Assembly: GCF_001636695.1 (NCBI RefSeq)
Contig: NZ_LGEL01000016.1
Location: 1 to 64,000 of the forward strand
Length of the DNA: 64,000 bases
Direction of reading: 5' to 3'
Source: Pedobacter panaciterrae
GTDB lineage: Bacteria > Bacteroidota > Bacteroidia > Sphingobacteriales > Sphingobacteriaceae
Of this stretch, positions 9,181-16,327 are shown piece after piece. The notes under the pieces were generated by a model. The model saw only the letters and a program-made list of their open reading frames with translations, had not been told where the DNA came from and searched no databases. How positions within the stretch are numbered: the stretch's first letter is position 1; each line of letters starts with the position of its first letter. The position numbers and the translations under genes were made by a program.

Positions 9181-9269
9181 CGTCATCCCGGGGAACTGAG
9201 GGATCTCATGCCTATGCCAATTTCCACCTGATTCACAATCAAGAGATCTCTCCTATCGTCGAGATGACG
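9181..9269. repeat. Palindromic element, B-A type
   Basis: An 89-bp intergenic element: left arm CGTCATCCCGGGGAACTGAG (type B), right arm ending TCCTATCGTCGAGATGACG (type A), with GGGATCTCATG and CAAGAGATCTCTCC inside and a 29-bp centre. It ends 7 bp past the tatA stop and could also act as a 3' hairpin for tatA mRNA. Confidence 0.85.
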
Positions 9270-9276
9270 ACAGATT

Positions 9277-9483
9277 TTATTTCGGCTGGTTAGAATTAGT
9301 CCCCTCAGATTTCTCAGCTGGATCCTCTACCCCATCTTTTCCATTATTAAACTCCCTTATCCCCTTTCCTAAACCACTCATCAATTCCGGGATCTTCTTT
9401 CCACCAAAAAGCAAAAGAACTACAACCAAAATAACCGCGATTTCCGGAGTGCCCAATGCCCCCAGCAGTGTATTATGCAACAT
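9277..9483 (-). CDS. tatA: Sec-independent translocase subunit TatA/TatE
   Basis: A 68-residue protein with the TatA plan: a short N-terminus, a single membrane helix (about 13-27, PEIAVILVVVLLLFGG), the conserved hinge FGGKKIPELMSGLGKGIREF forming the amphipathic helix, and a polar tail. TatA oligomerises to let folded proteins with twin-arginine signals cross the inner membrane. tatC is not in this window. A candidate Tat substrate, the GH29 fucosidase, is encoded at 19191-20846. Confidence 0.92.
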   Translation of the reverse strand: MLHNTLLGALGTPEIAVILVVVLLLFGGKKIPELMSGLGKGIREFNNGKDGVEDPAEKSEGTNSNQPK

Positions 9484-9572
9484 ATTCTATTATGATTTAA
9501 TATTAACTCGATACAAGAATAATAGTCTGGTATTAAAATGGCATTAAAACCATCATCATTTAAAATCTCTTC

Positions 9573-10151
9573 TTAAATATGAAATAAGAAAAATACAAAC
9601 ACCGACGCTCCCATTTTGTACCTCAGTACTTTAAGTGCATTAGAAATCTGCTTTGAAACCGTCTGTTCAGAAATACCCAGCTGATCTGCAATTTCCTTAT
9701 GCGATAAATTCTGCTCCCTGCTCAGCAAAAAAATCGCTCTCATCTTTGGAGGCAGCGATTCAATCTCTGCCTGTATAAACTCCAGTAACTCCCGCTCATG
9801 AACCCTGTCATCTGCAGATACAGGATCTGTATCTATATAACCCTGCAAAGAATCAATATATTTTGACGCTACTTTCTGGTGCGAAAAATAATCCAGCACC
9901 CGGTTACGCACCGAAGTATATAAAAAGGCCGCAAAGTTCGTGTCCTGAAGAATGGTTTCTCGTTTAGTCCACAACGTTGTAAAAAGCTCCTGAATAATAT
10001 CTTTTGCTTCTTCCTCGTCATTTAATTTCTTAAGCGCATGAATGTACAACAAGCGATAATACCGCTGATAAATCATGGCAAAAGCAGCCTGATCGTCTTG
10101 TTTTAAAAGTCCGGTAAGCTCCTGATCCGAAAGCGTCCTGTAGTCTGCCAT
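9573..10151 (-). CDS. ECF RNA polymerase sigma factor, orphan
   Basis: A 192-residue ECF sigma factor of the Bacteroidetes expansion type. Region 2 is at about 8-85 (DQAAFAMIYQRYYRLLYIHA, then EAKDIIQELFTTLW) and region 4 at about 125-180 (LPPKMRAIFLLSREQNLSHK, then EIADQLGISEQTVSKQIS). It has the hydrophobic C-terminal tail common in this family. Members normally sit just upstream of fecR and a TonB receptor, but this one is followed by tatA. The fecR at 2899-4197 lies on the same strand and lacks a sigma gene, so the two could be separated partners; that is only an inference. Confidence 0.92.
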   Translation of the reverse strand: MADYRTLSDQELTGLLKQDDQAAFAMIYQRYYRLLYIHALKKLNDEEEAKDIIQELFTTLWTKRETILQDTNFAAFLYTSVRNRVLDYFSHQKVASKYIDSLQGYIDTDPVSADDRVHERELLEFIQAEIESLPPKMRAIFLLSREQNLSHKEIADQLGISEQTVSKQISNALKVLRYKMGASVFVFFLFHI

Positions 10152-10295
10152 TTGTTAATTATTCCTTTACAAATTGTTAACCCTTAGTAACAAAGTTGTG
10201 TAATATTTTAATAACCACCACTATACACAAGCAATATTATTTCGCACTTCAATCACATATTCCAAATTTCATTTACCTTTACCCCGCTATTTATT

Positions 10296-10976
10296 ATGGA
10301 AATACTGATTGTAGAAGATGAACCAAGAGTTGCAAGCCTGATTAAAAGAGGGCTTGAAGAGCAGGATTTTAAAGTTACCCTCGCATTTGATGGTGAAATG
10401 GGAAAAAAACTGGCCCTGTCTAAAACCTACAACCTGATCATCATGGACATCATACTTCCTAAAATAAATGGACTCGACCTCTGCAAAGAAATAAGGGCAG
10501 CTCATCCCGATCTTCCAATAATAATGCTAACCGCTCTTGGCACTACCGACGACAAAGTAGATGGCTTTGATGCAGGTGCCGATGATTACCTCGTAAAACC
10601 TTTCGAGCTGCGCGAACTTCATGTACGCATTCGTGCTCTCCTTAAAAGGAACATCAACAGCCCGGCAAAGCAAAACCACATGTTAAAATATGCTGATCTC
10701 GAGCTCAACAACCAAACTATGACGGTAACACGTTCCGGAACCGAGATTTCTCTTACACCAAAAGAACTAAAACTGCTCGAATACATGATGCAAAACGCAG
10801 AAAGAGTATTATCAAGAACAGAAATAGCCGACAAAGTATGGGATACACATTTCGATACAGGCACTAATTTTATTGATGTTTACATCAACTACCTCAGAAA
10901 GAAAATAGACAGGGATTATCCCATTAAACTAATCCATACCAAACCGGGATTAGGCTTTATCTTTAAATCAGAATAA
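10296..10976 (+). CDS. OmpR/PhoB-family response regulator
   Basis: A receiver domain (1-118) with Glu7-Asp8, phospho-acceptor Asp51 (LIIMDIILP), the threonine in MLTALG and the lysine in YLVKPF. A winged-helix DNA-binding domain occupies about 127-225 (ISLTPKELKLLEYMM, TNFIDVYINYLRKKID). The histidine kinase gene follows after 8 bp. The best full-length resemblance from memory is to CusR/PcoR-type regulators, but the metal is not decided by sequence. The Mg2+ ATPase gene right after the pair makes it the obvious target candidate. Confidence 0.93.
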   Translation: MEILIVEDEPRVASLIKRGLEEQDFKVTLAFDGEMGKKLALSKTYNLIIMDIILPKINGLDLCKEIRAAHPDLPIIMLTALGTTDDKVDGFDAGADDYLVKPFELRELHVRIRALLKRNINSPAKQNHMLKYADLELNNQTMTVTRSGTEISLTPKELKLLEYMMQNAERVLSRTEIADKVWDTHFDTGTNFIDVYINYLRKKIDRDYPIKLIHTKPGLGFIFKSE

Positions 10977-10984
10977 ATACGCTG

Positions 10985-12352
10985 ATGAAAATTCGTAATA
11001 AGCTAACCCTCCTCTTCACTGCAATAATAGCAACCCTGTTGTTTGCCTTTGCGGTAACTGTATACCTATCCTACAGCCAGAACAGAGAAGACGAATATTA
11101 CAAAGAACTTCATAAAATTGCCATAACAAAAGCAAACCTGCTACTCGATGCCAAAGTAGAACCCTCAGTTCTTCAATTGATTTACAGAAACTCAGAAAAC
11201 GTATTGTTCCAGGAGGAAGTTGCAATATACGACACCTCATTTCACCTCCTTTACCACGACGCTGTAGATATCGACAAGGTTAAAGAAACCGCCGGTATGA
11301 TCCATAAGATCATAGCCGAAAAACAAATACAGTTCTATCAGGGAAAAATGCAGATCATAGGACTGCTATACAAACATAAAAATGGCAATTATGTAATCAC
11401 AGCTGCTGCAACTGATGAGTATGGCTATGCTAAACTCACAAACCTCAAATACACGTTACTTGTAGCCTTTTTTATCAGTGTAATCCTGATTTATTTAGCG
11501 GGGCAGTACTTAGCCAGCAGGGCATTAAAGCCTGTTTCTGATATGGTAGATGAGGTTGAGGAGATAACAGCCACCAATCTGGATCTCCGCATTAACGAAG
11601 GAAGTGGCAAGGATGAAATTGCTGAACTGGCAGTAACTTTTAATGCGATGTTAAACCGTTTAGAAAAATCTTTCGACGCGCAAAAGGAGTTCGTATCCAA
11701 TATTTCTCATGAGCTTCGTACTCCGCTCACTGCCATACTTGCAGAACTTCAGCTTACACTGGGCAAAGAACGCCCGAACGAGGAGTATAGGGAATCAATA
11801 CAACATGCCATCAGCGATGCACAGAAGGTTGTTCGCCTCTCAAACAGCCTGCTCGACATGGCCAAAGCAAACTACGACCATACCGAGATCGCCTTTAAAA
11901 AGCTTCGTCTTGATGAGGTGCTCTTAGATGCCCGAAACGACGTGCTACATACCTGCCCCGATTATAAAGTAAACATCATATTCGAAAAGGAAATAGAAAA
12001 TGACGATTCCATTTCCGTAAAAGGAAACGAGTACCTGCTTAAAGTTGCCTTCATGAACCTGATAGAAAATGGCTGCAAATTCTCCCGGCGACTTGAATGT
12101 ACCATTGCCATAACCTACTACCTGGATCATACCATATTAAGATTTCAAGACAACGGAATAGGCATCTCTGCGGATACAATTTCAAGAATATTCGAACCGT
12201 TTTACCGGGGTCAAAACCAGGAATATGCAAGCGGAAATGGAATTGGATTATCCCTCACAAAAAAGATCATAGACCTGCACAAGGGTACAATATCTGTAGT
12301 TTCTGAAATTAATGAGGGCAGTACTTTTACTATCGAACTGAAACACGCCTGA
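10985..12352 (+). CDS. HAMP-domain sensor histidine kinase
   Basis: A 455-residue membrane kinase: helix 1 at about 9-29, a periplasmic sensor domain of roughly 125 residues, helix 2 at about 155-175 ending in YLASRALKPV, HAMP at 176-228, HisKA with His242 in FVSNISHELRTPL, and HATPase with NLIENGCKF (N box), DNGIGI (G1) and GNGIGLSLTKKI (G2). It forms a two-component system with the regulator 8 bp upstream. The sensor domain has no clear metal-binding cluster that I can see, so the signal (divalent cation or envelope state) is open. Confidence 0.93.
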   Translation: MKIRNKLTLLFTAIIATLLFAFAVTVYLSYSQNREDEYYKELHKIAITKANLLLDAKVEPSVLQLIYRNSENVLFQEEVAIYDTSFHLLYHDAVDIDKVKETAGMIHKIIAEKQIQFYQGKMQIIGLLYKHKNGNYVITAAATDEYGYAKLTNLKYTLLVAFFISVILIYLAGQYLASRALKPVSDMVDEVEEITATNLDLRINEGSGKDEIAELAVTFNAMLNRLEKSFDAQKEFVSNISHELRTPLTAILAELQLTLGKERPNEEYRESIQHAISDAQKVVRLSNSLLDMAKANYDHTEIAFKKLRLDEVLLDARNDVLHTCPDYKVNIIFEKEIENDDSISVKGNEYLLKVAFMNLIENGCKFSRRLECTIAITYYLDHTILRFQDNGIGISADTISRIFEPFYRGQNQEYASGNGIGLSLTKKIIDLHKGTISVVSEINEGSTFTIELKHA

Positions 12353-12375
12353 TCATTAAAACCTGATCATTAAAA
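12348..12375 (+). repeat. Perfect 14-bp tandem duplication
   Basis: CCTGATCATTAAAA occurs twice head to tail at 12348-12361 and 12362-12375. The kinase stop codon lies in the first copy. It may be a slippage duplication or a paired regulator site in front of the ATPase gene. Confidence 0.7.
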
Positions 12376-12438
12376 TTCTAATGATTTTCTAATAACATTC
12401 TAAAACTCCTCTAACCTTCCCTCCCAAAGGGTCTCTCT

Positions 12439-12446
12439 AATTTTGT
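12439..12446 (+). promoter_or_regulatory. Candidate -7 promoter box of the Mg2+ ATPase gene
   Basis: TAATTTTG fits the Bacteroidetes -7 consensus TAnnTTTG. A matching -33 TTTG is not evident. Transcription would begin near base 12451, which excludes the upstream GTG at 12445 as a start and supports the ATG at 12466. Confidence 0.5.
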
Positions 12447-12465
12447 GGTCTTAAATCATTATGCC

Positions 12466-15087
12466 ATGACATTACATGAGATCGCCGTAAAAGACAAAGA
12501 CCAATACCTCCAGGTATTGGGCAGCAATGAGAGTGGACTTTTAGCTTCAGACATCAGCAGCAAAAAACGTCTGTTTGGGTTAAACGAAATAGAGCACGAA
12601 AAGCCTCCCGTATGGTATAAACAGCTTTTTCATGCTTTTTTAAATCCCTTTATAGGAATCTTAATCGTACTCGCTATAATTTCCCTGATAATGGATGTAA
12701 TCCTTGCTGATCCTGGTCAGGAGGAATATAAAACCGTTATTGTAGTGAGCATCATGGTTATGCTGAGTTCCCTGCTCAGATTTACACAGGAATACCGCAG
12801 CAATAAAGCAGCTAACCAGTTAAAAAGTATGGTTAAAACCACTGCAACAGTTTTAAGACAGCCAAACGGTAAAGCAGAAACTGACATCAAAGACCTGGTT
12901 CCCGGAGATATTGTTTTTATAAGCGCAGGAGATATGATACCAGCTGATTGCAGGATCATTCAATCTAAAGACTTATTTATCAGTCAGTCTATATTAACAG
13001 GCGAGTCTCTACCCGTAGAAAAAAACAGCGAAACGCTTAAAACAACAAATAACAAATCAGCCCTCGACTTCGAAAACATTTGTTTTATGGGCACCAATGT
13101 GGTAAGCGGTACAGCAAAAGCTGTTGTAGTAAACACAGGCAACCTTACTTACTTTGGTTCCATAGGCAAAGCAATCCTTGGCACCCGCACACAAACCAGT
13201 TTTGATAAAGGTGTAAACAAAGTAAGCTGGCTACTCATCCGTTTCATGCTGGTCATGGTACCGCTCGTATTCCTGATCAACGGCCTAACCAAAGGCGACT
13301 GGATGCAGGCGCTTCTGTTCGGGATTTCAGTAGCCGTGGGCCTCACTCCTGAAATGCTTCCAATGATCGTTACTGCAAACCTTGCCAAGGGCGCAATAAA
13401 CATGAGCAAACGAAAAGTCATAGTAAAAAGGCTTAATGCCATACAAAACATAGGCGCTATGGATGTGCTGTGCACCGACAAAACAGGCACCCTTACCATG
13501 GACAAAATTATACTGGAACGACATCTTAATGTATTTGGAAAAGATGACGATGAGGTACTTAAATGGGCTTACCTAAACAGCTATCACCAAACCGGATTAA
13601 AAAACCTGCTCGATATTGCAATATTGGAACATGCAGAATTAAAAGACTTCATTAAAACAGATAACTATCAAAAAATTGATGAAATACCTTTCGATTTTAA
13701 CCGCCGAAGATTAAGTGTTGTGCTGGGCACAGATTCTGGAAAACACCTGTTGATTTGTAAAGGAGCCGTAGAAGAAATGCTGGATCTCTGTAGTTATGCT
13801 TTTGACCCGGGCGAGGACAACCAGCTTCACATAGAAAACGATGCCATTGTTCCAATGGATCAAAAAATGAGAGAGGCAATCATAAACACTTCCAGGAAGC
13901 TAAATGAAGAAGGACTAAGGGTTTTACTGGTTGCCATTAAAGAGTACGAACCACGCCCGCTAAACTACGCTGTTGCCGATGAATGCAATATGGTTTTAAC
14001 AGGTTTTATAGGTTTTTTAGACCCTGCGAAATCATCTGCCAGACCATCAATAGCAGCGCTTCAAAAACTAGGCATAACCATAAAAGTACTTACCGGCGAC
14101 AATGAAATTGTGACCAAAAAAATATGCCGAGATGTAGGCATACCAATAAACAATGTACTGCTGGGCAATCAGATTGAAATCATGAGTGATGAGGAAATCA
14201 CGAATCAGATTGACGACATCAGCATTATGGCCAAACTTAGCCCCATGCAAAAATCACGGATCGTAAAACTCTTACAGATCAAAGGCCATACTGTTGGTTT
14301 TATGGGTGATGGGATTAACGATGCTCCCGCGCTTCGCAATGCTGATGTAGGAATCTCTGTTGACACAGCAGTGGATATAGCTAAAGAAAGTGCCGACATC
14401 ATTTTATTAGAAAAAGACCTGATGGTGCTAAGACAAGGCGTAATTTATGGCCGCCGCACTTTTGGCAATATCATCAAATACATAAAAATGACTGCCAGCA
14501 GCAATTTCGGCAATATGTTTAGCGTGCTGGGTGCAAGTGCACTGCTACCCTTTCTGCCAATGCTTCCTATCCATCTATTGGTACAAAACCTGTTATATGA
14601 TGTGTCTCAGGTTTCCATACCATGGGATAGCATGGACAAGGAATTTATTGAAAAACCTCAGAAATGGAGTGCCAGAGGCATCAACAAATTCATGATTTTT
14701 ATAGGCCCTATTAGTTCCATTTTCGACTATGCAACATTTGCTCTTATGTATTACGTGTTTTCAGCTAATACTGTCGACAAACAAACGTTATTTCAAAGCG
14801 GCTGGTTTATAGAAGGACTTTTATCGCAAACGCTAATCGTTCACATGATCAGAACAAGAAAAATACCTTTTATACAAAGCTGGGCAACTGCTCCGGTAAC
14901 AGCGCTCACGTCTTTAGTAATGATTATCGGCATCTGCATTCCGTTTTCGCCACTTGCCGAAAGCTTAAAGATGCAGGCTTTGCCATTAAGCTTTTTTCCA
15001 TGGCTTATTGTAATATTGATAAGCTATTGCCTGCTTACTCAATTTGTAAAGGTTTGGTTCATTAAAAAGTTTAATGAATGGCTATAA
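12466..15087 (+). CDS. mgtA: Magnesium-translocating P-type ATPase
   Basis: A P-type ATPase of 873 residues, close to the MgtA/MgtB length. Membrane segments, the TGES actuator motif (LTGESLPVEKN), the PEMLP motif of the fourth core helix (GLTPEMLPM), the phosphorylation site DKTGTLTMDKI (Asp338 from this start) and the hinge TGDNEI and GDGINDAPALRNADVGI are all present. PEMLP in place of CPC, together with FLNPFIGILI and the DKTGTLTMDKI context, points to MgtA (Mg2+ import) rather than heavy-metal export. The ATG at 12466 is preferred to a GTG at 12445, which would sit within or before the promoter. It follows a two-component system by about 110 bp. Confidence 0.92.
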   Translation: MTLHEIAVKDKDQYLQVLGSNESGLLASDISSKKRLFGLNEIEHEKPPVWYKQLFHAFLNPFIGILIVLAIISLIMDVILADPGQEEYKTVIVVSIMVMLSSLLRFTQEYRSNKAANQLKSMVKTTATVLRQPNGKAETDIKDLVPGDIVFISAGDMIPADCRIIQSKDLFISQSILTGESLPVEKNSETLKTTNNKSALDFENICFMGTNVVSGTAKAVVVNTGNLTYFGSIGKAILGTRTQTSFDKGVNKVSWLLIRFMLVMVPLVFLINGLTKGDWMQALLFGISVAVGLTPEMLPMIVTANLAKGAINMSKRKVIVKRLNAIQNIGAMDVLCTDKTGTLTMDKIILERHLNVFGKDDDEVLKWAYLNSYHQTGLKNLLDIAILEHAELKDFIKTDNYQKIDEIPFDFNRRRLSVVLGTDSGKHLLICKGAVEEMLDLCSYAFDPGEDNQLHIENDAIVPMDQKMREAIINTSRKLNEEGLRVLLVAIKEYEPRPLNYAVADECNMVLTGFIGFLDPAKSSARPSIAALQKLGITIKVLTGDNEIVTKKICRDVGIPINNVLLGNQIEIMSDEEITNQIDDISIMAKLSPMQKSRIVKLLQIKGHTVGFMGDGINDAPALRNADVGISVDTAVDIAKESADIILLEKDLMVLRQGVIYGRRTFGNIIKYIKMTASSNFGNMFSVLGASALLPFLPMLPIHLLVQNLLYDVSQVSIPWDSMDKEFIEKPQKWSARGINKFMIFIGPISSIFDYATFALMYYVFSANTVDKQTLFQSGWFIEGLLSQTLIVHMIRTRKIPFIQSWATAPVTALTSLVMIIGICIPFSPLAESLKMQALPLSFFPWLIVILISYCLLTQFVKVWFIKKFNEWL

Positions 15088-15125
15088 GGTACTGATTTCA
15101 TGATTGACTAACAATTACTTCAAAC

Positions 15126-15171
15126 CTTCTTCAGGGTTGGTTCAGTTGGAACTGAATCAACCCTGAAGAAG
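15126..15171. terminator. Long inverted repeat between convergent genes
   Basis: Two 22-bp arms (15126-15147 and 15150-15171), starting CTTCTTCAGGGTTGGTTCAG and matching at 21 of 22 positions, with only two bases between. It lies between mgtA and the convergent AraC-type gene and could end transcription from both sides, although neither side shows a good T-run. A small mobile palindrome is the alternative. Confidence 0.6.
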
Positions 15172-15229
15172 ATAAGACACAACTAAGCAATAATCGTGAA
15201 AGCAATAGCCAAACACGAATTTCAAGCTA

Positions 15230-15796
15230 TTAGTTCAGTTTATCTAATGGTTTCCTGTTTTTAACAGTCGAGGCTTTGTATTTACTCGGAGAAAGTCCTG
15301 TTAATGATTTAAACTGTGCCGACAAGTGGGCGCTGCTGCTATACCCCATTTTAAAGGATATTTCATTCAGGTTCAATTCACCATACTCTAACAACTCTTT
15401 TACTTTTTCTACTTTCTGCTGAATGATGTATTTCTCGATGGTCAAACCCTCTGACTCTGAGAACAATCTACTGAGATAATTATAGTCTTTATTTAACTTA
15501 TCAGCTATCAAATGCATCAGACTTTGATTGATCTCGCCCAAGTCTGAATAGTGAACTAAATTGATTACCTCATTCTTAATCTGCTCTACCAGCTGGTTTT
15601 TTTCCTTTTCAATAAGTTCAAAACCCAAAGCCTGAAATTCGAAAGCAATATCCTTCAACTGTTCCTGATCTGGATCCGGAGCAACCTCTACTTTACCTAA
15701 TGTTATTTGTTTAACCGAAAAACCAAGGCTCTGTAACCGCTCATTAACGATCATAATACAGCGATCGCAGACCATATTCTTTACATACAATGTCAT
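15230..15796 (-). CDS. AraC-family regulator with N-terminal HMA-like metal-binding domain
   Basis: A 188-residue protein. The first about 65 residues resemble a heavy-metal-associated (HMA) fold with Cys10 and Cys13 in the motif KNMVCDRC, the same spacing as in CopZ-type chaperones. A helical linker follows, then an AraC/XylS HTH domain (about 90-180: NYLSRLFSESEGLTIEKYI, SFKMGYSSSAHLSAQFK, GLSPSKYK). It sits at the 3' end of the copA-copZ set, with its start 16 bp after the copZ stop. The natural reading is a copper-sensing regulator of that set, which is inference. It is unlike the usual CueR or CsoR regulators. Confidence 0.85.
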   Translation of the reverse strand: MTLYVKNMVCDRCIMIVNERLQSLGFSVKQITLGKVEVAPDPDQEQLKDIAFEFQALGFELIEKEKNQLVEQIKNEVINLVHYSDLGEINQSLMHLIADKLNKDYNYLSRLFSESEGLTIEKYIIQQKVEKVKELLEYGELNLNEISFKMGYSSSAHLSAQFKSLTGLSPSKYKASTVKNRKPLDKLN

Positions 15797-15812
15797 ATTT
15801 TTGCAGTTAATA

Positions 15813-16025
15813 TCATACTTCTTCGGCTTTAAAACCGGCCTTCTCTAAGGTACCAATTATTTCTGTGGCTTTAAGACCATCCTCGGCGTCAACCTTCAAT
15901 ATTTTATCAGAGTTTTCGACATCTACTTCCCAGTTGTTTACTTTATTTAAGCCGTTTAAGTGAGGTGTTACTGTTGCAACACAGCCTGCACATTTAATAT
16001 TTGTTTTGAATTTTAAAGTTTGCAT
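15813..16025 (-). CDS. HMA-domain copper chaperone, CopZ-like
   Basis: A 70-residue single HMA domain with the metal ligands Cys12 and Cys15 in the motif IKCAGC and the usual ending TLEKAGFKAEEV. Such chaperones carry Cu(I) to CopA-type ATPases. The motif is KCAGC rather than the MTCxxC of classic CopZ, which is common in Bacteroidetes members. It lies between copA and the HMA-AraC gene. Confidence 0.88.
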   Translation of the reverse strand: MQTLKFKTNIKCAGCVATVTPHLNGLNKVNNWEVDVENSDKILKVDAEDGLKATEIIGTLEKAGFKAEEV

Positions 16026-16144
16026 TTTTTTTGAGTTTAATTGTTGTTATTATGTTATGTTTTAATTTGTTGGTATTGTTAAGGCAGTGGCTATAAATCG
16101 CCTTTTATCCTGCGAGCACACTCGTCATCCTGTTAGTACACGCG

Positions 16145-16233
16145 CGTCATCCCGAGGGAACTGAGGGATCTCTTGGTTAGGCTAGTTTGCTTTACAGCTA
16201 CTTCAAGAGATCTCTCCTATCGTCGAGATGACG
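16145..16233. repeat. Palindromic element, B-A type
   Basis: An 89-bp element in the 302-bp gap between copA and copZ: CGTCATCCCGAGGGAACTGA at the left, TCCTATCGTCGAGATGACG at the right, with paired GATCTCTTG and CAAGAGATC inside. An isolated end motif CGTCATCCTG precedes it near 16125. No gene is seen in this gap. Confidence 0.85.
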
Positions 16234-16291
16234 ACCAAGCTACATGACGACCAAGCTACATGACGACCGAGCTACATGACGACCGAGCTAC
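16228..16291. repeat. 16-bp tandem repeat, four units
   Basis: Four head-to-tail units of ATGACGACCAAGCTAC or the variant with G at position 10 (16228-16243, 16244-16259, 16260-16275, 16276-16291), followed by a partial fifth. The array begins inside the outer end of the palindromic element, so it seems to have grown from that edge. Confidence 0.85.
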
Positions 16292-16327
16292 ATGACAAGC
16301 GTGCTAGCAGGTTGATGAGCGAGTCTG

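Noticed and set aside
12445-12465. GTG start for mgtA
   Set aside because: It overlaps the promoter-like TAATTTTG and adds seven residues not typical of the family.
16228-16291. Tandem 16-bp array as a possible CRISPR
   Set aside because: There are no unique spacers between units and no cas genes nearby.
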